NCBI RefSeq assembly: GCF_004770765.1
Contig: NZ_RQFK01000028.1
Location: 1-64,000 of the forward strand
Source of the DNA: Leptospira noumeaensis
Lineage (GTDB): Bacteria > Spirochaetota > Leptospiria > Leptospirales > Leptospiraceae
Length of the DNA stretch: 64,000 nucleotides
Reading direction: 5' to 3'
A program made the position numbers and the translations under genes. Below, in pieces: positions 47,599 through 56,742 of this stretch; the first letter of the stretch is position 1; each line of letters opens with the position of its first letter. The notes under the pieces were generated by a model. It was given only the letters and a program-made list of their open reading frames with translations. It did no database searches and was not told where the DNA came from.

Positions 47599-48378
47599 TT
47601 AATAGGAGCCTAGTAAACCAAGAATTTTGTAAAACTTACGTTTTTGAATCACGGAAGCGTTCTTCCACGAAATTTTTACGACAATAACTCGGTCTTTTCC
47701 GATGTTTCTAGTTCTATGATCGGAGGAAGGAGCAAATTCTATACCAAATTCGAGAAGAGATTGTAATTTTGAAAAAAACTCAGAAACGGCTTCTGGCTCC
47801 ACCGCAACCAGAAGAGAGTCCCTCCTCCCGGCCCCTAAATTGGTTGGACAGGAAGAAACAAAACCCAGTTCCGGGTGGTGTGCCCAATTTTCCTTTTGGA
47901 AAAAAAATCGGTAAATGGAGAGGTAATTTCCAAATCCGCTCTCATTTTTCTTTCTGCACCATTGCCCACCGGGAACGATTTTTTCAAAACGAATGTGATC
48001 TTCTGATCCCAAATAAAAACCCATCATAGATTCCGGATTTTCATTTCGTGTTTCCGTAGACAGAGACTGGTTTGGATAAAGAAAAAAGTCCATTTTATTA
48101 TCCACTAACAGTTGTTTTGATTTCAATTCGGAAGGTTCGTAAAAGGGAAAAAGATTTGATTTGAGATTTCTTGTGATTCTTGTTCGTAAAGATAAAAGTG
48201 TTAAGGACTTTGGATTTTCTTTTACAAAGTTTTCTAAGGTTTGGATTTCTTTATCAGAAATTATTTTTTTATGATTTGGTTTGGGGTAATCAAAAACAGA
48301 AACACAGTGGATACAACCGAACTTACCGCTTTTACGAAACTGAGATTCTTTGGTTCCGCAAAAACGGCAAAAGCGCAT
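47599..48378 (-). CDS. McsA-McsB-like fusion: zinc finger plus shortened protein-arginine-kinase domain
   Basis: The 259-residue product begins with a McsA-type zinc finger: C4-x2-C7 and C22-x2-C25 (GKFGCIHC). The rest follows McsB in order: LSLRTRITRNLKSNLFPF (62-79) for SxRxRxARNL..FP; SEDHIRFEKIVPGG (125-138) for EEDHIRIQ; LGFVSSCPTNLGAGRRDSLL (171-190) for LGYLTACPTNxGTGxRAS. The final third (FAPSSDHRTRN) is diverged where McsB has GxYGEGSE, and the C-terminal helices are short. ATP:guanido kinase chemistry on protein arginine is plausible but not certain. The start is coupled to the LolD gene stop (TAAAATG); clpC starts 61 bases downstream. Confidence 0.72.
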   Translation of the reverse strand: MRFCRFCGTKESQFRKSGKFGCIHCVSVFDYPKPNHKKIISDKEIQTLENFVKENPKSLTLLSLRTRITRNLKSNLFPFYEPSELKSKQLLVDNKMDFFLYPNQSLSTETRNENPESMMGFYLGSEDHIRFEKIVPGGQWCRKKNESGFGNYLSIYRFFFQKENWAHHPELGFVSSCPTNLGAGRRDSLLVAVEPEAVSEFFSKLQSLLEFGIEFAPSSDHRTRNIGKDRVIVVKISWKNASVIQKRKFYKILGLLGSY

Positions 48379-48379
48379 T

Positions 48380-49075
48380 TTATGTAACGGGAGTTAGCTT
48401 TCCGGATACAATTCGATTTCTTTTGTGAGCCATGGAGGCAAGTTCCAAGTCATGTGTCACAAGAATTAAAGAAAACTTAAATTCGTTTTGGAGTTCTTTG
48501 ATAAGGTCCATCAAATGGCGCGAGTTATCACGATCCAAATTCCCTGTAGGTTCATCTGCCAAGATGAGTTGCCTTCTTCCCACAAGTGCACGTGCCACAC
48601 CGACTCTTGCGCTTTCACCACCGGAGAGTTGGGAAGGAAAACTTTCTGTTCTCTCCCCAAGCCCTACTTTTTGTAAAATTTCAATGGCTCGTTGTTTTGC
48701 TAAACTGGGATTCATCCTTGCAATCAGAAGTGGCATCATCACATTTTCTAATGCAGTAAAGTCTGGTAACAATAGATGTTGTTGGAAAATAAAAGAAATT
48801 TTTTCAGCACGAAAACTTTCTCTTTGTTTTTCGTTTAGATTTTTTAGGCTCACTCCGCAAACATCCACCTCACCGTCGTCAAACGAATCCATGGCCCCAA
48901 GGATATTCAGAAGTGTGGACTTCCCCACTCCCGAAGCTCCTTCCACAGAGACAATCTCACCAGGTAAAACTTCAAAATCAAGGCCGGAGATGATATGGTA
49001 TCTATTGTCCACAACCTGGTAGTATTTTTCTAATTTGCGAACAGAAACAGTTGGTTTTACATTCATATCAGTCAT
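48380..49075 (-). CDS. lolD: LolD-like lipoprotein-release ATPase
   Basis: The 231-residue ATPase carries [16 protein letters not shown] (Walker A), [11 protein letters not shown] (Q-loop), [15 protein letters not shown] (signature) and [15 protein letters not shown] (Walker B). It matches LolD, which with LolC/E extracts lipoproteins from the inner membrane for outer-membrane delivery. It overlaps the permease gene upstream by eight bases. FtsE or MacB ATPases are similar; the gene pair order and paired LolC/E-type permease favour LolD. Confidence 0.85.
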   Translation of the reverse strand: MTDMNVKPTVSVRKLEKYYQVVDNRYHIISGLDFEVLPGEIVSVEGASGVGKSTLLNILGAMDSFDDGEVDVCGVSLKNLNEKQRESFRAEKISFIFQQHLLLPDFTALENVMMPLLIARMNPSLAKQRAIEILQKVGLGERTESFPSQLSGGESARVGVARALVGRRQLILADEPTGNLDRDNSRHLMDLIKELQNEFKFSLILVTHDLELASMAHKRNRIVSGKLTPVT

Positions 49076-50420
49076 TTCGTATTGTATCCACAGGGTTTAG
49101 ATTGGCTGCCATACGCGCAGGGAAATATCCTGCAAGCCCAGAAAGGATGGTCGCTGCCGTTGTTACCATAAAAATAAAGGAAATATCGATATCCACAGGG
49201 ATATGATCAAAGTAATAAATATCTTTGGGAACTAGTTCCACAGGATCCCAATCGCCTGGGTTGAGTAATCCTCCCACACCATTGATGATTTCAGAAATTG
49301 CATTGATGATGACTTCTAGCTGTGTCGCAATAAAAATTCCGGTCATCCCACCAACAAGGGAAGATAAAATTCCCACGATCATTGCGTTCAATGTAAAGAT
49401 GAGAAGGATATCATTAGAAGCAAGACCAAGTGCTTTTAAGGTTCCAATGGATCTTCTTTTAGCACGAATGAGAGAGTGGACTGTTGCTACCATCCCGAGG
49501 GCCGCAAGAACGATAAAAAGAAAAACAATAATAGAAATGATTGTTTTTTCAAGTCGGAGTGCTGCCAAAAAGTTTTCTTGTTCTTCTGCGATGGTTCGAA
49601 CAGACCAGGAAGTATCATCTTGGATTTTTTTATTCCAATTGTCTTCGTTTAACCGGGATAAGATTCTATGTTTGGTCAATTTCAAATCATCAAGGGAACG
49701 AACCTTAATGGCTACTTGGTTGACTGCACCTTTCATTTTAAAAAATTCTTGGGCTTGTGGAAGAGATAAAAACACAAACTTAGAATCATAATTATAATAA
49801 CCTGTTTTAAAAAGTCCGGCCAAACGAAAGGTTTGAACGTTGACTTGAACCCCACGTTCCACAGTGAACCTTCCACCAGGAACAGCCATAGTGATTTCTC
49901 GACCTAGACCGTAACCATAGATGGCACTCATTTCTTTTCCTACTACTACCAATTTCTCAGTATTGATGGATTGGATTTTATCACGATCGTATTGCAATAA
50001 CCTAGGAAAGTTGGGAAGTCCATTCTCCACCAATTTTTCAATTGAGTCCACAGGGACTGCACGAATCATAATTGGATTAAAATTGTTATTACTTTGGATG
50101 AGACCATGGCTAGTGATATTTCCTTCCACAGAAACGAATGACTCGGCAAGTTTTGGATCATCCTTAAGGTGCGCGATGACCTTTTCATAATCATAAATCG
50201 CCCCTGACCCATAGGAATTCTCAATTGTGATGTGTGGCCCCCCTTGCCAGAGAGATTCTTTTACTTGTTTTTGGAATCCGTTGAAAATGGAGAGGACAAC
50301 TACTAGGAGTCCCACTCCCACCGCCATAACAATGAACGACAGCCTGGATTTGATGGAGAGGAAACCCAGAACTCTGGACCCTCGGATGTAACGGATTGTG
50401 ATTAAAGAGACGATTCCCAT
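49068..50420 (-). CDS. LolC/LolE-like lipoprotein-release permease
   Basis: The 450-residue protein has the LolC/E pattern: N-terminal RYIRGSR and a first helix ([22 protein letters not shown]), a large periplasmic domain (about 45-285), and three C-terminal helices, ending [19 protein letters not shown], a motif shared by LolC/E/FtsX permeases. It starts at 50420, 60 bases from the divergent gene at 50481. Only one permease is seen, so a LolF-like homodimer is likely. Confidence 0.85.
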   Translation of the reverse strand: MGIVSLITIRYIRGSRVLGFLSIKSRLSFIVMAVGVGLLVVVLSIFNGFQKQVKESLWQGGPHITIENSYGSGAIYDYEKVIAHLKDDPKLAESFVSVEGNITSHGLIQSNNNFNPIMIRAVPVDSIEKLVENGLPNFPRLLQYDRDKIQSINTEKLVVVGKEMSAIYGYGLGREITMAVPGGRFTVERGVQVNVQTFRLAGLFKTGYYNYDSKFVFLSLPQAQEFFKMKGAVNQVAIKVRSLDDLKLTKHRILSRLNEDNWNKKIQDDTSWSVRTIAEEQENFLAALRLEKTIISIIVFLFIVLAALGMVATVHSLIRAKRRSIGTLKALGLASNDILLIFTLNAMIVGILSSLVGGMTGIFIATQLEVIINAISEIINGVGGLLNPGDWDPVELVPKDIYYFDHIPVDIDISFIFMVTTAATILSGLAGYFPARMAANLNPVDTIRND

Positions 50421-50480
50421 GATGACCTAATCTTTTTGACAGCTTTCTTCTAAAGATGGATACTGTCAAAAAAGAACCTT

Positions 50481-51467
50481 ATGCCTGAGACACCAAACTA
50501 TTATTCTGTCAAAGTGAACCTTCGAGACGAAGCGAATATGGTCTACACCATGATTGCGGCAGTCATAGACCCGGTGGAAACCAAATCGGTGAAGTATGAG
50601 GGTGTTTCGTGTACAAGCCCGCTCTCGCTTTTGCCCATTCGCTCGACGTTTCAGGATTTTTACAACCGGATGCAAAGGGTAATCTACAAAGGCGAACAAC
50701 AAAAAAACATAACCAAATCGCTACAAGAACTCATTAAAACCAAATTTGGATCAGAAAGTTTCTTAGAAGAGATCCTCCACTACATGGATCACAACCTAAC
50801 AGACAGATTGGACTTCGTATTTAGCGAAATGCACAAAAGAACTGCTGGAAATTCAGAACCAAAAGTTGAAATTCATTTCGAACTGATTTCTCCCGCTGAA
50901 ATGACCAGAACAACTGTGGATGAAGACGAGATCGCAAAAAAAGAAGCACCTCCACCCACTCCTGTTCCGCAATCTTCTGGATTTTTAATTCCTGCTGACA
51001 AACAAATTGTTCAGTTTAAGTTCCAACTTTCCCCAGTAAACGGAACACCTCTTGTGGACTTAAAAGCAGGTGATAACGTTTATATCCGTTTGGTTCCTGG
51101 AGATGCCATCACTGATTCAATCATAGGAAATTTAGAACTCAAAGAAGAGTCGGGAGCCATCAAACAAATCGCGGCAAAAATTGTTAACATCTCGAATAAC
51201 AAAAATTTTTCGGAAGTTGTCATTAAAATCAATGAACAAGTTTACGGAAAAATCATTGAGGAAGAAAACTCTGTAAAAATCAAAACCACTGATGCTCAAC
51301 TAGGTGCTGCTAATATTATGAGTTCTGTTGCTTCCCCCACAGCAGCAGTTTCCAAAGCAAAACAAAACCAAACACTTTCTGCAGATGAAAGTTTTCACTT
51401 GATGCCCTACATCATTATGTTAGTAGTCCTTGCCATTGGTATGATGACTATTTTTGTGATCTTATAA
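50481..51467 (+). CDS. Unknown protein with a C-terminal membrane anchor
   Basis: The 328-residue product has no signal peptide. The first 130 residues are a helical and strand domain (ANMVYTMIAAVIDPVETKSV, FQDFYNRMQRVIYKGE), then a proline-rich linker (APPPTPVPQ), a beta domain (IVQFKFQLSPVNGTPLVDL to IKINEQVYGKI) that resembles PilZ-type or flagellar brake sensors only faintly, and a hydrophobic tail (MLVVLAIGMMTIFVIL) that would anchor it with its bulk in the cytoplasm. I do not recognise the family. It is followed by another membrane protein after 11 bases. Confidence 0.65.
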   Translation: MPETPNYYSVKVNLRDEANMVYTMIAAVIDPVETKSVKYEGVSCTSPLSLLPIRSTFQDFYNRMQRVIYKGEQQKNITKSLQELIKTKFGSESFLEEILHYMDHNLTDRLDFVFSEMHKRTAGNSEPKVEIHFELISPAEMTRTTVDEDEIAKKEAPPPTPVPQSSGFLIPADKQIVQFKFQLSPVNGTPLVDLKAGDNVYIRLVPGDAITDSIIGNLELKEESGAIKQIAAKIVNISNNKNFSEVVIKINEQVYGKIIEEENSVKIKTTDAQLGAANIMSSVASPTAAVSKAKQNQTLSADESFHLMPYIIMLVVLAIGMMTIFVIL

Positions 51468-51478
51468 TTTAAACCTCT

Positions 51479-52498
51479 ATGGAAAAATTCAAAAAACAAC
51501 TTCCTATCCTTACACCTCTATTCATAGCACTAGTCATTCTCCACTCTCTTTTTGTTGACTATTCCGTTCAATTCCCCGATTCTTTTTCTTCCGAAAATTC
51601 GGAATCTGCCATTCAAGCCATGAAACCTCAAGTAGTTTCTGAAAATGGAGTTTTGAATCGGATTTCTTATTTAGAATCTTTCCTAGTAGAATTAGAATCC
51701 AGAGAACTGCCTGTAGATACAGAGCAAGAAGAAACAAAAGACAATATCAAACGAGTTCTTGTGGGACAAAAACTTTTACTAGGGCTTTCTCTTTTTTATT
51801 TATTGTTAAGTTTTTCCGTAGCTGTGTCTTATGTTTTCCGAGTTTGGTTTCATAAGGTACTTGCCAACGTATTTTATCCTATTTCTTTCGTTTTTCTTTT
51901 ACCAAAGGTTTTTTTCCAACTCAACCTCATGGTTCAAAATGAGGTTTTTTCCTATTTTTATTTTGTATTTTTAGTTTGTACTTACATCTCAAGTATTTTG
52001 TCTTACAGATGGATTCTAAAAAACAAAGAATTGGCAGAAGGGTTCCAGGCTTTACAGTTTTCTTCTTCCTTAGAAGAAGAAGGTAGATCTCCAAGTTCTA
52101 CAAAAACAGGATCTATTTTTTCACCAATATTCCATGTTGCGATCATCATCCTCATTGGAATTTTGATTGGAAACTTAATTTATATCCCACTTTTTCTCTT
52201 ACAAAAACACTATGTGAGCGAATTTAGTTATTTTATATTCTTTTTACTGGGGATTTTGTCTTTGTTTTATATCTTCAACTACAAAAAGGTTGGAGGAGAA
52301 CCGAGCATTAACAATTGGAAAAATTTTGCAGTTAGTTTTGCTTATTTACAATTTCGATTTTTAAGGAATAGTTTTTGGGCGATGTTTAGCACCGTAGTGA
52401 TTGTTCTGTTTGTAACTTTTTTATTCAGCCTACTTCTATTTAATATCGATCTCATCCAAAACAATTTAGGATTATTCGGTAAAAGCACAGAATTTTAG
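51479..52498 (+). CDS. Multi-pass membrane protein of unknown function
   Basis: The 339-residue protein has about seven hydrophobic segments, beginning ILTPLFIALVILHSLF, and a periplasmic loop (residues 30-85) rich in Ser and Glu. The C-terminal half has further helices (VAIIILIGILIGNLIYIPL, MFSTVVIVLFVTFLFSLLL). There are no transport or enzyme motifs. It is 11 bases downstream of the tail-anchored gene and probably acts with it. Confidence 0.65.
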   Translation: MEKFKKQLPILTPLFIALVILHSLFVDYSVQFPDSFSSENSESAIQAMKPQVVSENGVLNRISYLESFLVELESRELPVDTEQEETKDNIKRVLVGQKLLLGLSLFYLLLSFSVAVSYVFRVWFHKVLANVFYPISFVFLLPKVFFQLNLMVQNEVFSYFYFVFLVCTYISSILSYRWILKNKELAEGFQALQFSSSLEEEGRSPSSTKTGSIFSPIFHVAIIILIGILIGNLIYIPLFLLQKHYVSEFSYFIFFLLGILSLFYIFNYKKVGGEPSINNWKNFAVSFAYLQFRFLRNSFWAMFSTVVIVLFVTFLFSLLLFNIDLIQNNLGLFGKSTEF

Positions 52499-52565
52499 AA
52501 CCAATTTTGTAACAGAACCAAACCTTGATTTGACGAAGTTTAAGAGTGCTAACTAAAAGATTAGA

Positions 52566-53306
52566 TTAGTGGCACTCCGGGTCTTTTCCTTTCTGCACCA
52601 CACACCATAACTGGCCGTTCGGATAATAAGTAACACGTTTCAAAAGTTCGCCTTCGGAATTATAGACTTCTGAAGCTTCTTTGGTTCCAGTTGGATAATA
52701 ATAAAACCACTCCCCAACCTTCTTATCATTTTCATAACTTCCTTTTTCTTCCACTTTTGTGTCTGGGTAATAACGAACCCAATCACCTGTGCGAAAACCA
52801 CCATCAAAGAAACCTTTTTCGTTCAAACGACCACTGTGAAAGTATCTTTGGTAAGAGCCGGTTTCATTTCCAAGTTCCGCAGTTTGGATCCACAATTGTT
52901 TCTTTCGATTCCCCGACTGATAGTTTAGTTCGATATAAGGTTTACCGTCAGAAAAATGAAACTTCCAAAGCCCATCCCGGTCGCCGTTGACAAAATTACC
53001 TTCCATAATGGGAATTCCGTTTAAGTAATTCAAACGGTTACTTTTTCCATTTGGTTGCCCAAAGGCATTCACGGGAACTTCGGTTACTAAATTTCCGTTT
53101 TCATACCACTCGCGATAGGTACCATCCGCGGTTAGTTTATAATAGTTTGTTTTTTTCTGATACTCTGCTTCTTTGGGAACAGAACTTGGTCTTGTTACCG
53201 TACCCTTACATGGGCCAAAAACCAAACCAACTAACAATACAAATAGTAATAAGGACACAAAGATCCAAATCGAACTTTCTTTAATGGGTGTAGATGTGGA
53301 TGTCAT
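52566..53306 (-). CDS. MORN-variant (YwqK-like) repeat protein
   Basis: The 246-residue product has an N-terminal hydrophobic segment (about 13-30) ending in LVFGPC, so it is anchored or a lipoprotein. The exported part is made of MORN-like repeats of the YwqK type: DGTYREWYENGNLVTE, DGLWKFHFSDGKPYIE, TGDWVRYYPDTKVEE, VGEWFYYYPTGTKEAS and YYPNGQLWCVV. Such repeats mediate protein or surface contacts. It overlaps the mechanosensitive channel gene upstream by 26 bases. Confidence 0.8.
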   Translation of the reverse strand: MTSTSTPIKESSIWIFVSLLLFVLLVGLVFGPCKGTVTRPSSVPKEAEYQKKTNYYKLTADGTYREWYENGNLVTEVPVNAFGQPNGKSNRLNYLNGIPIMEGNFVNGDRDGLWKFHFSDGKPYIELNYQSGNRKKQLWIQTAELGNETGSYQRYFHSGRLNEKGFFDGGFRTGDWVRYYPDTKVEEKGSYENDKKVGEWFYYYPTGTKEASEVYNSEGELLKRVTYYPNGQLWCVVQKGKDPECH

Positions 53307-54177
53307 TTTCATTTTTAAACTTAGTTAGAATTTCTTTAGAGATAAGAATTCGATTGAGACGTTTAGATCTAATTGGTGTTAAATACCTTAAACACATAAG
53401 GATGGTTCCCTCTGGTTCTAAGGAAGTATATACGATTGGAGTGGTTTTGCCAAGTCTCACGAGATAGTTTTTTGACATTTCTCGGATTTTAGATTCCACA
53501 AGTTCGGGTGCTAGTACCAGTTCTTCATGTAGGATTTGAGAACAGATTTTTTCAGCTTTTTCCCAATTGGAATTGATATTTAAATAAACTTTAAACTCAT
53601 CCCAAACAAAATCCATAGTTTCGGAAACAATAAAGAATCGATGCAAAACAATATTGTAATTGGGAAAATGAATGAGCCGGTTTGTGGACTGTTCAAACCT
53701 TGGGTCGGATGCAATTTCAAGTAAGGTAAACTTAAAAAAACCAATGTTCACAACATCACCTTTGATGTTATCGAGTTCGATTCGGTCTCCTACTTTAAAT
53801 CCATTGGCGCCCATAATCATAAACCACCCAACCATGTTCAGCCAAACTTCTTTGAGTGAAATGACAATCCCCGCACCGGCAAGACCGAGGACAGTAGGAA
53901 GCAAAGATAAACTAGAAAAAATAACAGGGAGGTAGGCAATTCCAAAAACCAAAAGGAAACCCATACGTGCTACTTTTCTACGATTGTATTCATGAACGGC
54001 ATCGGGGGCTGGTTTGATTCTTTCGACAAGAATCATGGTGACTTTATAAGAGAAAACAGCGAATACAACCATGTATCCAAATAGGATCATAGTTTCCGCA
54101 AAATCACGATTCGACCGTACGAGCAAGGTGAGTGGATTCAAATCCCAATAGAATTCTTTTAGGCTACTTCCACCCAT
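53281..54177 (-). CDS. MscS-family mechanosensitive channel
   Basis: The 298-residue protein has two or three N-terminal helices and then the MscS pore and beta domains: VLGLAGAGIVISLKEVWLN is the pore helix with the glycine-alanine pattern, then NGFKVGDRIELDNIKGDVV for the beta domain. It should open under membrane tension to release solutes. It is the second-to-last gene of the aroB set, starting one base after the aroB stop (TAGAATG). Confidence 0.88.
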   Translation of the reverse strand: MGGSSLKEFYWDLNPLTLLVRSNRDFAETMILFGYMVVFAVFSYKVTMILVERIKPAPDAVHEYNRRKVARMGFLLVFGIAYLPVIFSSLSLLPTVLGLAGAGIVISLKEVWLNMVGWFMIMGANGFKVGDRIELDNIKGDVVNIGFFKFTLLEIASDPRFEQSTNRLIHFPNYNIVLHRFFIVSETMDFVWDEFKVYLNINSNWEKAEKICSQILHEELVLAPELVESKIREMSKNYLVRLGKTTPIVYTSLEPEGTILMCLRYLTPIRSKRLNRILISKEILTKFKNENDIHIYTH

Positions 54178-54178
54178 T

Positions 54179-55270
54179 CTAGAATTTCCCTTTTTGGCGT
54201 TTTAAAATTTCGAGAATCATTTTACGTTCTACAGAAACACCAAACTTTGGTTTCCCAAAATCTTCTAGTAACACAAACTTCAAAGAACTTCCTTCCTTCT
54301 TTTTATCATGTTCCATATGTTTTAGGACTAATTCAGGTTTTTCTTCTAATAAAGTGGGTAGTTCCAATTGATTCATGAGAGTGATTGCTTTTTTAAAATT
54401 GGAATCAGAAAATCCAGATAACTCGCGAGATAATAATAAAGCTGTGACAAGGCCGATGGACACGGCCTCTCCATGAGAATATTTTTTATATTGAGTTAAT
54501 GATTCGATCGCATGGCCGGTTGTATGACCTAAATTCAAAACAGCACGGAGTCCCGATTCTTTTTCGTCTTGTGCCACAATCCCAGACTTCACACGAACCG
54601 ACTCCTCAATCGCATAACGAAGGATTGCCGATTTTTCAGAATATTCGGAACGTTTTGAATTAGTTATTTTTTCTAAAAAACTTCCGCCATCAAGAAATGC
54701 GTGTTTTGCGATCTCAGCAAGACCACAACTCCATTCTTTTTCTGGCAAAGTAGAAAGTGTAAAGAGTGGTGCAAAAACAAATTCCGGTTGGTAAAAAGCT
54801 CCTACCATGTTTTTGCCAGAATCCACATTCACAGCGACCTTACCCCCTACCGAGGAATCCACACAAGCAAGGACTGTTGTAGGAACCTGGACAAACCGCA
54901 CTCCCCTTTGGTAAGTAGCGGCAATGAATCCTGCGAAGTCTCCCACTACCCCTCCACCGAACGCTAGGATCACGGCCTTTCTATCTGCTTCCGTTTCAAT
55001 GAGTTGGTTATAAACTTTTTTTACACGATCAATGTGTTTGTTTTTTTCACCGGGTTTTAAATAGATAAAAGAAAAGGGGACACTTAGTGATTTTAGTTCT
55101 TTAGAAATATATTTTTCATAGATCCCCGCAATTTCGCGGCTGGTGAGAACATAAACTTTGGAAACCTTCGGCAGTGCATTTATTTTTTCAGCAAGGCCCT
55201 GGAAGTCTTCGTGTAATTCGATGGGGTAACGAAAACCTTCACCGATAATTTCTCTTTCCGACAACTTCAT
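54179..55270 (-). CDS. aroB: 3-Dehydroquinate synthase
   Basis: The 363-residue enzyme makes 3-dehydroquinate from DAHP in the shikimate pathway. The NAD site LAFGGGVVGDFAGFIAA (about 102-118), the block VPTTVLACVDSSVGGKVAVN and the metal-ligand regions GLAEIAKHAF and LNLGHTTGHAIES are all present. It overlaps the NUDIX stop (ATGA) and precedes mscS by one base, which places it in the acpP-rnc operon. Confidence 0.94.
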   Translation of the reverse strand: MKLSEREIIGEGFRYPIELHEDFQGLAEKINALPKVSKVYVLTSREIAGIYEKYISKELKSLSVPFSFIYLKPGEKNKHIDRVKKVYNQLIETEADRKAVILAFGGGVVGDFAGFIAATYQRGVRFVQVPTTVLACVDSSVGGKVAVNVDSGKNMVGAFYQPEFVFAPLFTLSTLPEKEWSCGLAEIAKHAFLDGGSFLEKITNSKRSEYSEKSAILRYAIEESVRVKSGIVAQDEKESGLRAVLNLGHTTGHAIESLTQYKKYSHGEAVSIGLVTALLLSRELSGFSDSNFKKAITLMNQLELPTLLEEKPELVLKHMEHDKKKEGSSLKFVLLEDFGKPKFGVSVERKMILEILKRQKGKF

Positions 55271-55731
55271 GGTTCATTCACCCATGGGCTGGAAATATAT
55301 CTAGGTTTATTTAAACTTTTGGCTCGAAAGTAATCTTTTATGTCTGGCCTGATGTCCATGGACAAAATTTCTTTGGTAGTAAAATAACCAAATCCTGAGA
55401 TTGCTTTTTCTTTTGGATCGAGAACCGGTAATAAATCTTTTACCTTTGTTAAAAAAACAATTTGGATGAGATGGCGTTTTTTGTTTGGATCAATGGATTC
55501 ATTCAAAAATAAAAAATCGATTTTACTCACTTCTAAAGACAATTCTTCCTTTAGTTCTCGTTTGAGTGCTTCCTCTCCCGACTCACCAAATTCAATTCCA
55601 CCACCGGGAAGTAACCAATAACCGGATTGTTTTTTCTGCTGTTGTACAAGCAAAATTTTTCCCTTAGGATCTTGGATGAGGGCCGCCACACGCACCCGCA
55701 TCGATTTGGATTTTATTAAAAAATCAATCAT
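55267..55731 (-). CDS. NUDIX hydrolase
   Basis: The 154-residue enzyme carries a NUDIX box GGGIEFGESGEEALKRELKE followed by EL, matching Gx5Ex7REUxEExGU, with YWLLPGGG in front. Such enzymes hydrolyse nucleoside diphosphate derivatives, for example mutagenic dNTPs or NADH. Specificity cannot be given. It overlaps rnc at its start and aroB at its end, both as ATGA. Confidence 0.88.
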   Translation of the reverse strand: MIDFLIKSKSMRVRVAALIQDPKGKILLVQQQKKQSGYWLLPGGGIEFGESGEEALKRELKEELSLEVSKIDFLFLNESIDPNKKRHLIQIVFLTKVKDLLPVLDPKEKAISGFGYFTTKEILSMDIRPDIKDYFRAKSLNKPRYISSPWVNEP

Positions 55732-56456
55732 AGTATTTTTAAATATCTTAAGGCGGCCTTTGCTGCCATTTGTTCTGCCCGACGTTTGTTCTTCCCATCT
55801 CCATTGGATTGGAAGTGATTTTCACAAACCACAGTCACCTGGAACTCTTTGTCGTGGTCAGGGCCTTCTTCTTTCATAACAGTATATTCAGGTAATTTTT
55901 TCCATTTCTTTTGGCAAAATTCCTGCAAAATGGTTTTATAATCTTTTGTTTCTTCCGCGTCATCTACCGCTTTTTCCATGGTTTGGAAATGTGGAGTGAG
56001 AAACTCTCGGCAACTTGTCAGTCCTTGGTCCAAATACAATGCCCCTAGAAAGGCCTCAAAACAATCTGCTTGGAGATTGAGATTGGATTCACCCTTTTCC
56101 CTTTCCCCTCTGCCAAGTAAGAGAAACTCAGGGAACCGGTAACTACGTGCTAGTTTGGCAATGGCCGGCGCAGACACCATTTTACTTTTTAATTTGGCAA
56201 GTTTCCCTTCTTTTCCTTTTGGAAGGGATTTATATAAAAATTCAGCAGCTAAGATACCAAGAACAGAGTCTCCCAAAAATTCCAAACGTTCATTATCAGA
56301 AAGATAACGATCCGAGTCTTCATTGGCAAATGACCTATGAACAAACGCTAGGTGGAGAAGAGAGATGTCTTTAAATTGTGTTTTTGTGAGAGATTGAAGT
56401 TCTTTGAGAGAGGAAATTCTTTCGGGAGGAAGTTTGATACGAATCGAGTCGGACAA
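55728..56456 (-). CDS. rnc: Ribonuclease III
   Basis: The 242-residue enzyme cuts double-stranded RNA in rRNA maturation and decay. The catalytic signature NERLEFLGDSVLG lies at 55-67, a second acidic site is in QADCFEAFLGALYLD, and a C-terminal double-stranded-RNA-binding domain begins near DYKTILQEFCQKK. Translation seems to begin at a TTG (56456). A strong hairpin lies 12 bases upstream of that start. rnc sits behind acpP, as in many bacteria. Confidence 0.93.
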   Translation of the reverse strand: MSDSIRIKLPPERISSLKELQSLTKTQFKDISLLHLAFVHRSFANEDSDRYLSDNERLEFLGDSVLGILAAEFLYKSLPKGKEGKLAKLKSKMVSAPAIAKLARSYRFPEFLLLGRGEREKGESNLNLQADCFEAFLGALYLDQGLTSCREFLTPHFQTMEKAVDDAEETKDYKTILQEFCQKKWKKLPEYTVMKEEGPDHDKEFQVTVVCENHFQSNGDGKNKRRAEQMAAKAALRYLKIL

Positions 56457-56467
56457 GGTACAAAGAT

Positions 56468-56493
56468 CCGGGTTCCTCTTTCGGGGAACCCGG
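56468..56493. terminator. Perfect hairpin between acpP and rnc
   Basis: CCGGGTTCC (56468-56476) and GGAACCCGG (56485-56493) form a perfect nine-base-pair stem. On the plus strand it is followed by TTTTT; on the minus strand, the direction of acpP and rnc, it is followed by ATCTTTGT. It may partly terminate acpP transcription, allowing more acpP than rnc, or serve as a processing site. Confidence 0.6.
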
Positions 56494-56508
56494 TTTTTGG
56501 ATTGGGAA

Positions 56509-56742
56509 TTACCCCTTAAGTTTATCGATGAATTTAATTACATCGCCAACTGTTTGGATTTTTTCTGCGTCTTCGTCAGAAATTTCCACACCAAACTCTT
56601 CTTCAAGAGCCATTACTAGCTCAACTGTATCAAGAGAGTCAGCACCAAGATCATTGATGAAGTGAGCTTCAGGTGTAACTTCTGACTCATCAACGCCAAG
56701 TTGTTCTACGATGATTGACTTAATTTTATCGAAATCTGCCAT
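56509..56742 (-). CDS. acpP: Acyl carrier protein
   Basis: The 77-residue acidic protein carries the phosphopantetheine site [10 protein letters not shown] with Ser36. It is the acyl shuttle for fatty acid synthesis and lipid A assembly. The ATG at 56742 follows a strong GGAGGATAT ribosome site, in keeping with high expression. It is followed by a hairpin and rnc. fabG, its usual neighbour, is 5 kb away on the same strand with a plus-strand block between. Confidence 0.96.
   Translation of the reverse strand: MADFDKIKSIIVEQLGVDESEVTPEAHFINDLGADSLDTVELVMALEEEFGVEISDEDAEKIQTVGDVIKFIDKLKG

Noticed and set aside
48432..49022. Plus-strand open frame of 196 codons opposite lolD
   Set aside because: The opposite strand encodes an intact ABC ATPase with all motifs; the antisense frame has none.
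49225..49791. Plus-strand open frame of 188 codons opposite the LolC/E permease gene
   Set aside because: Shadow of the permease's codon pattern; no start context and no known motif.
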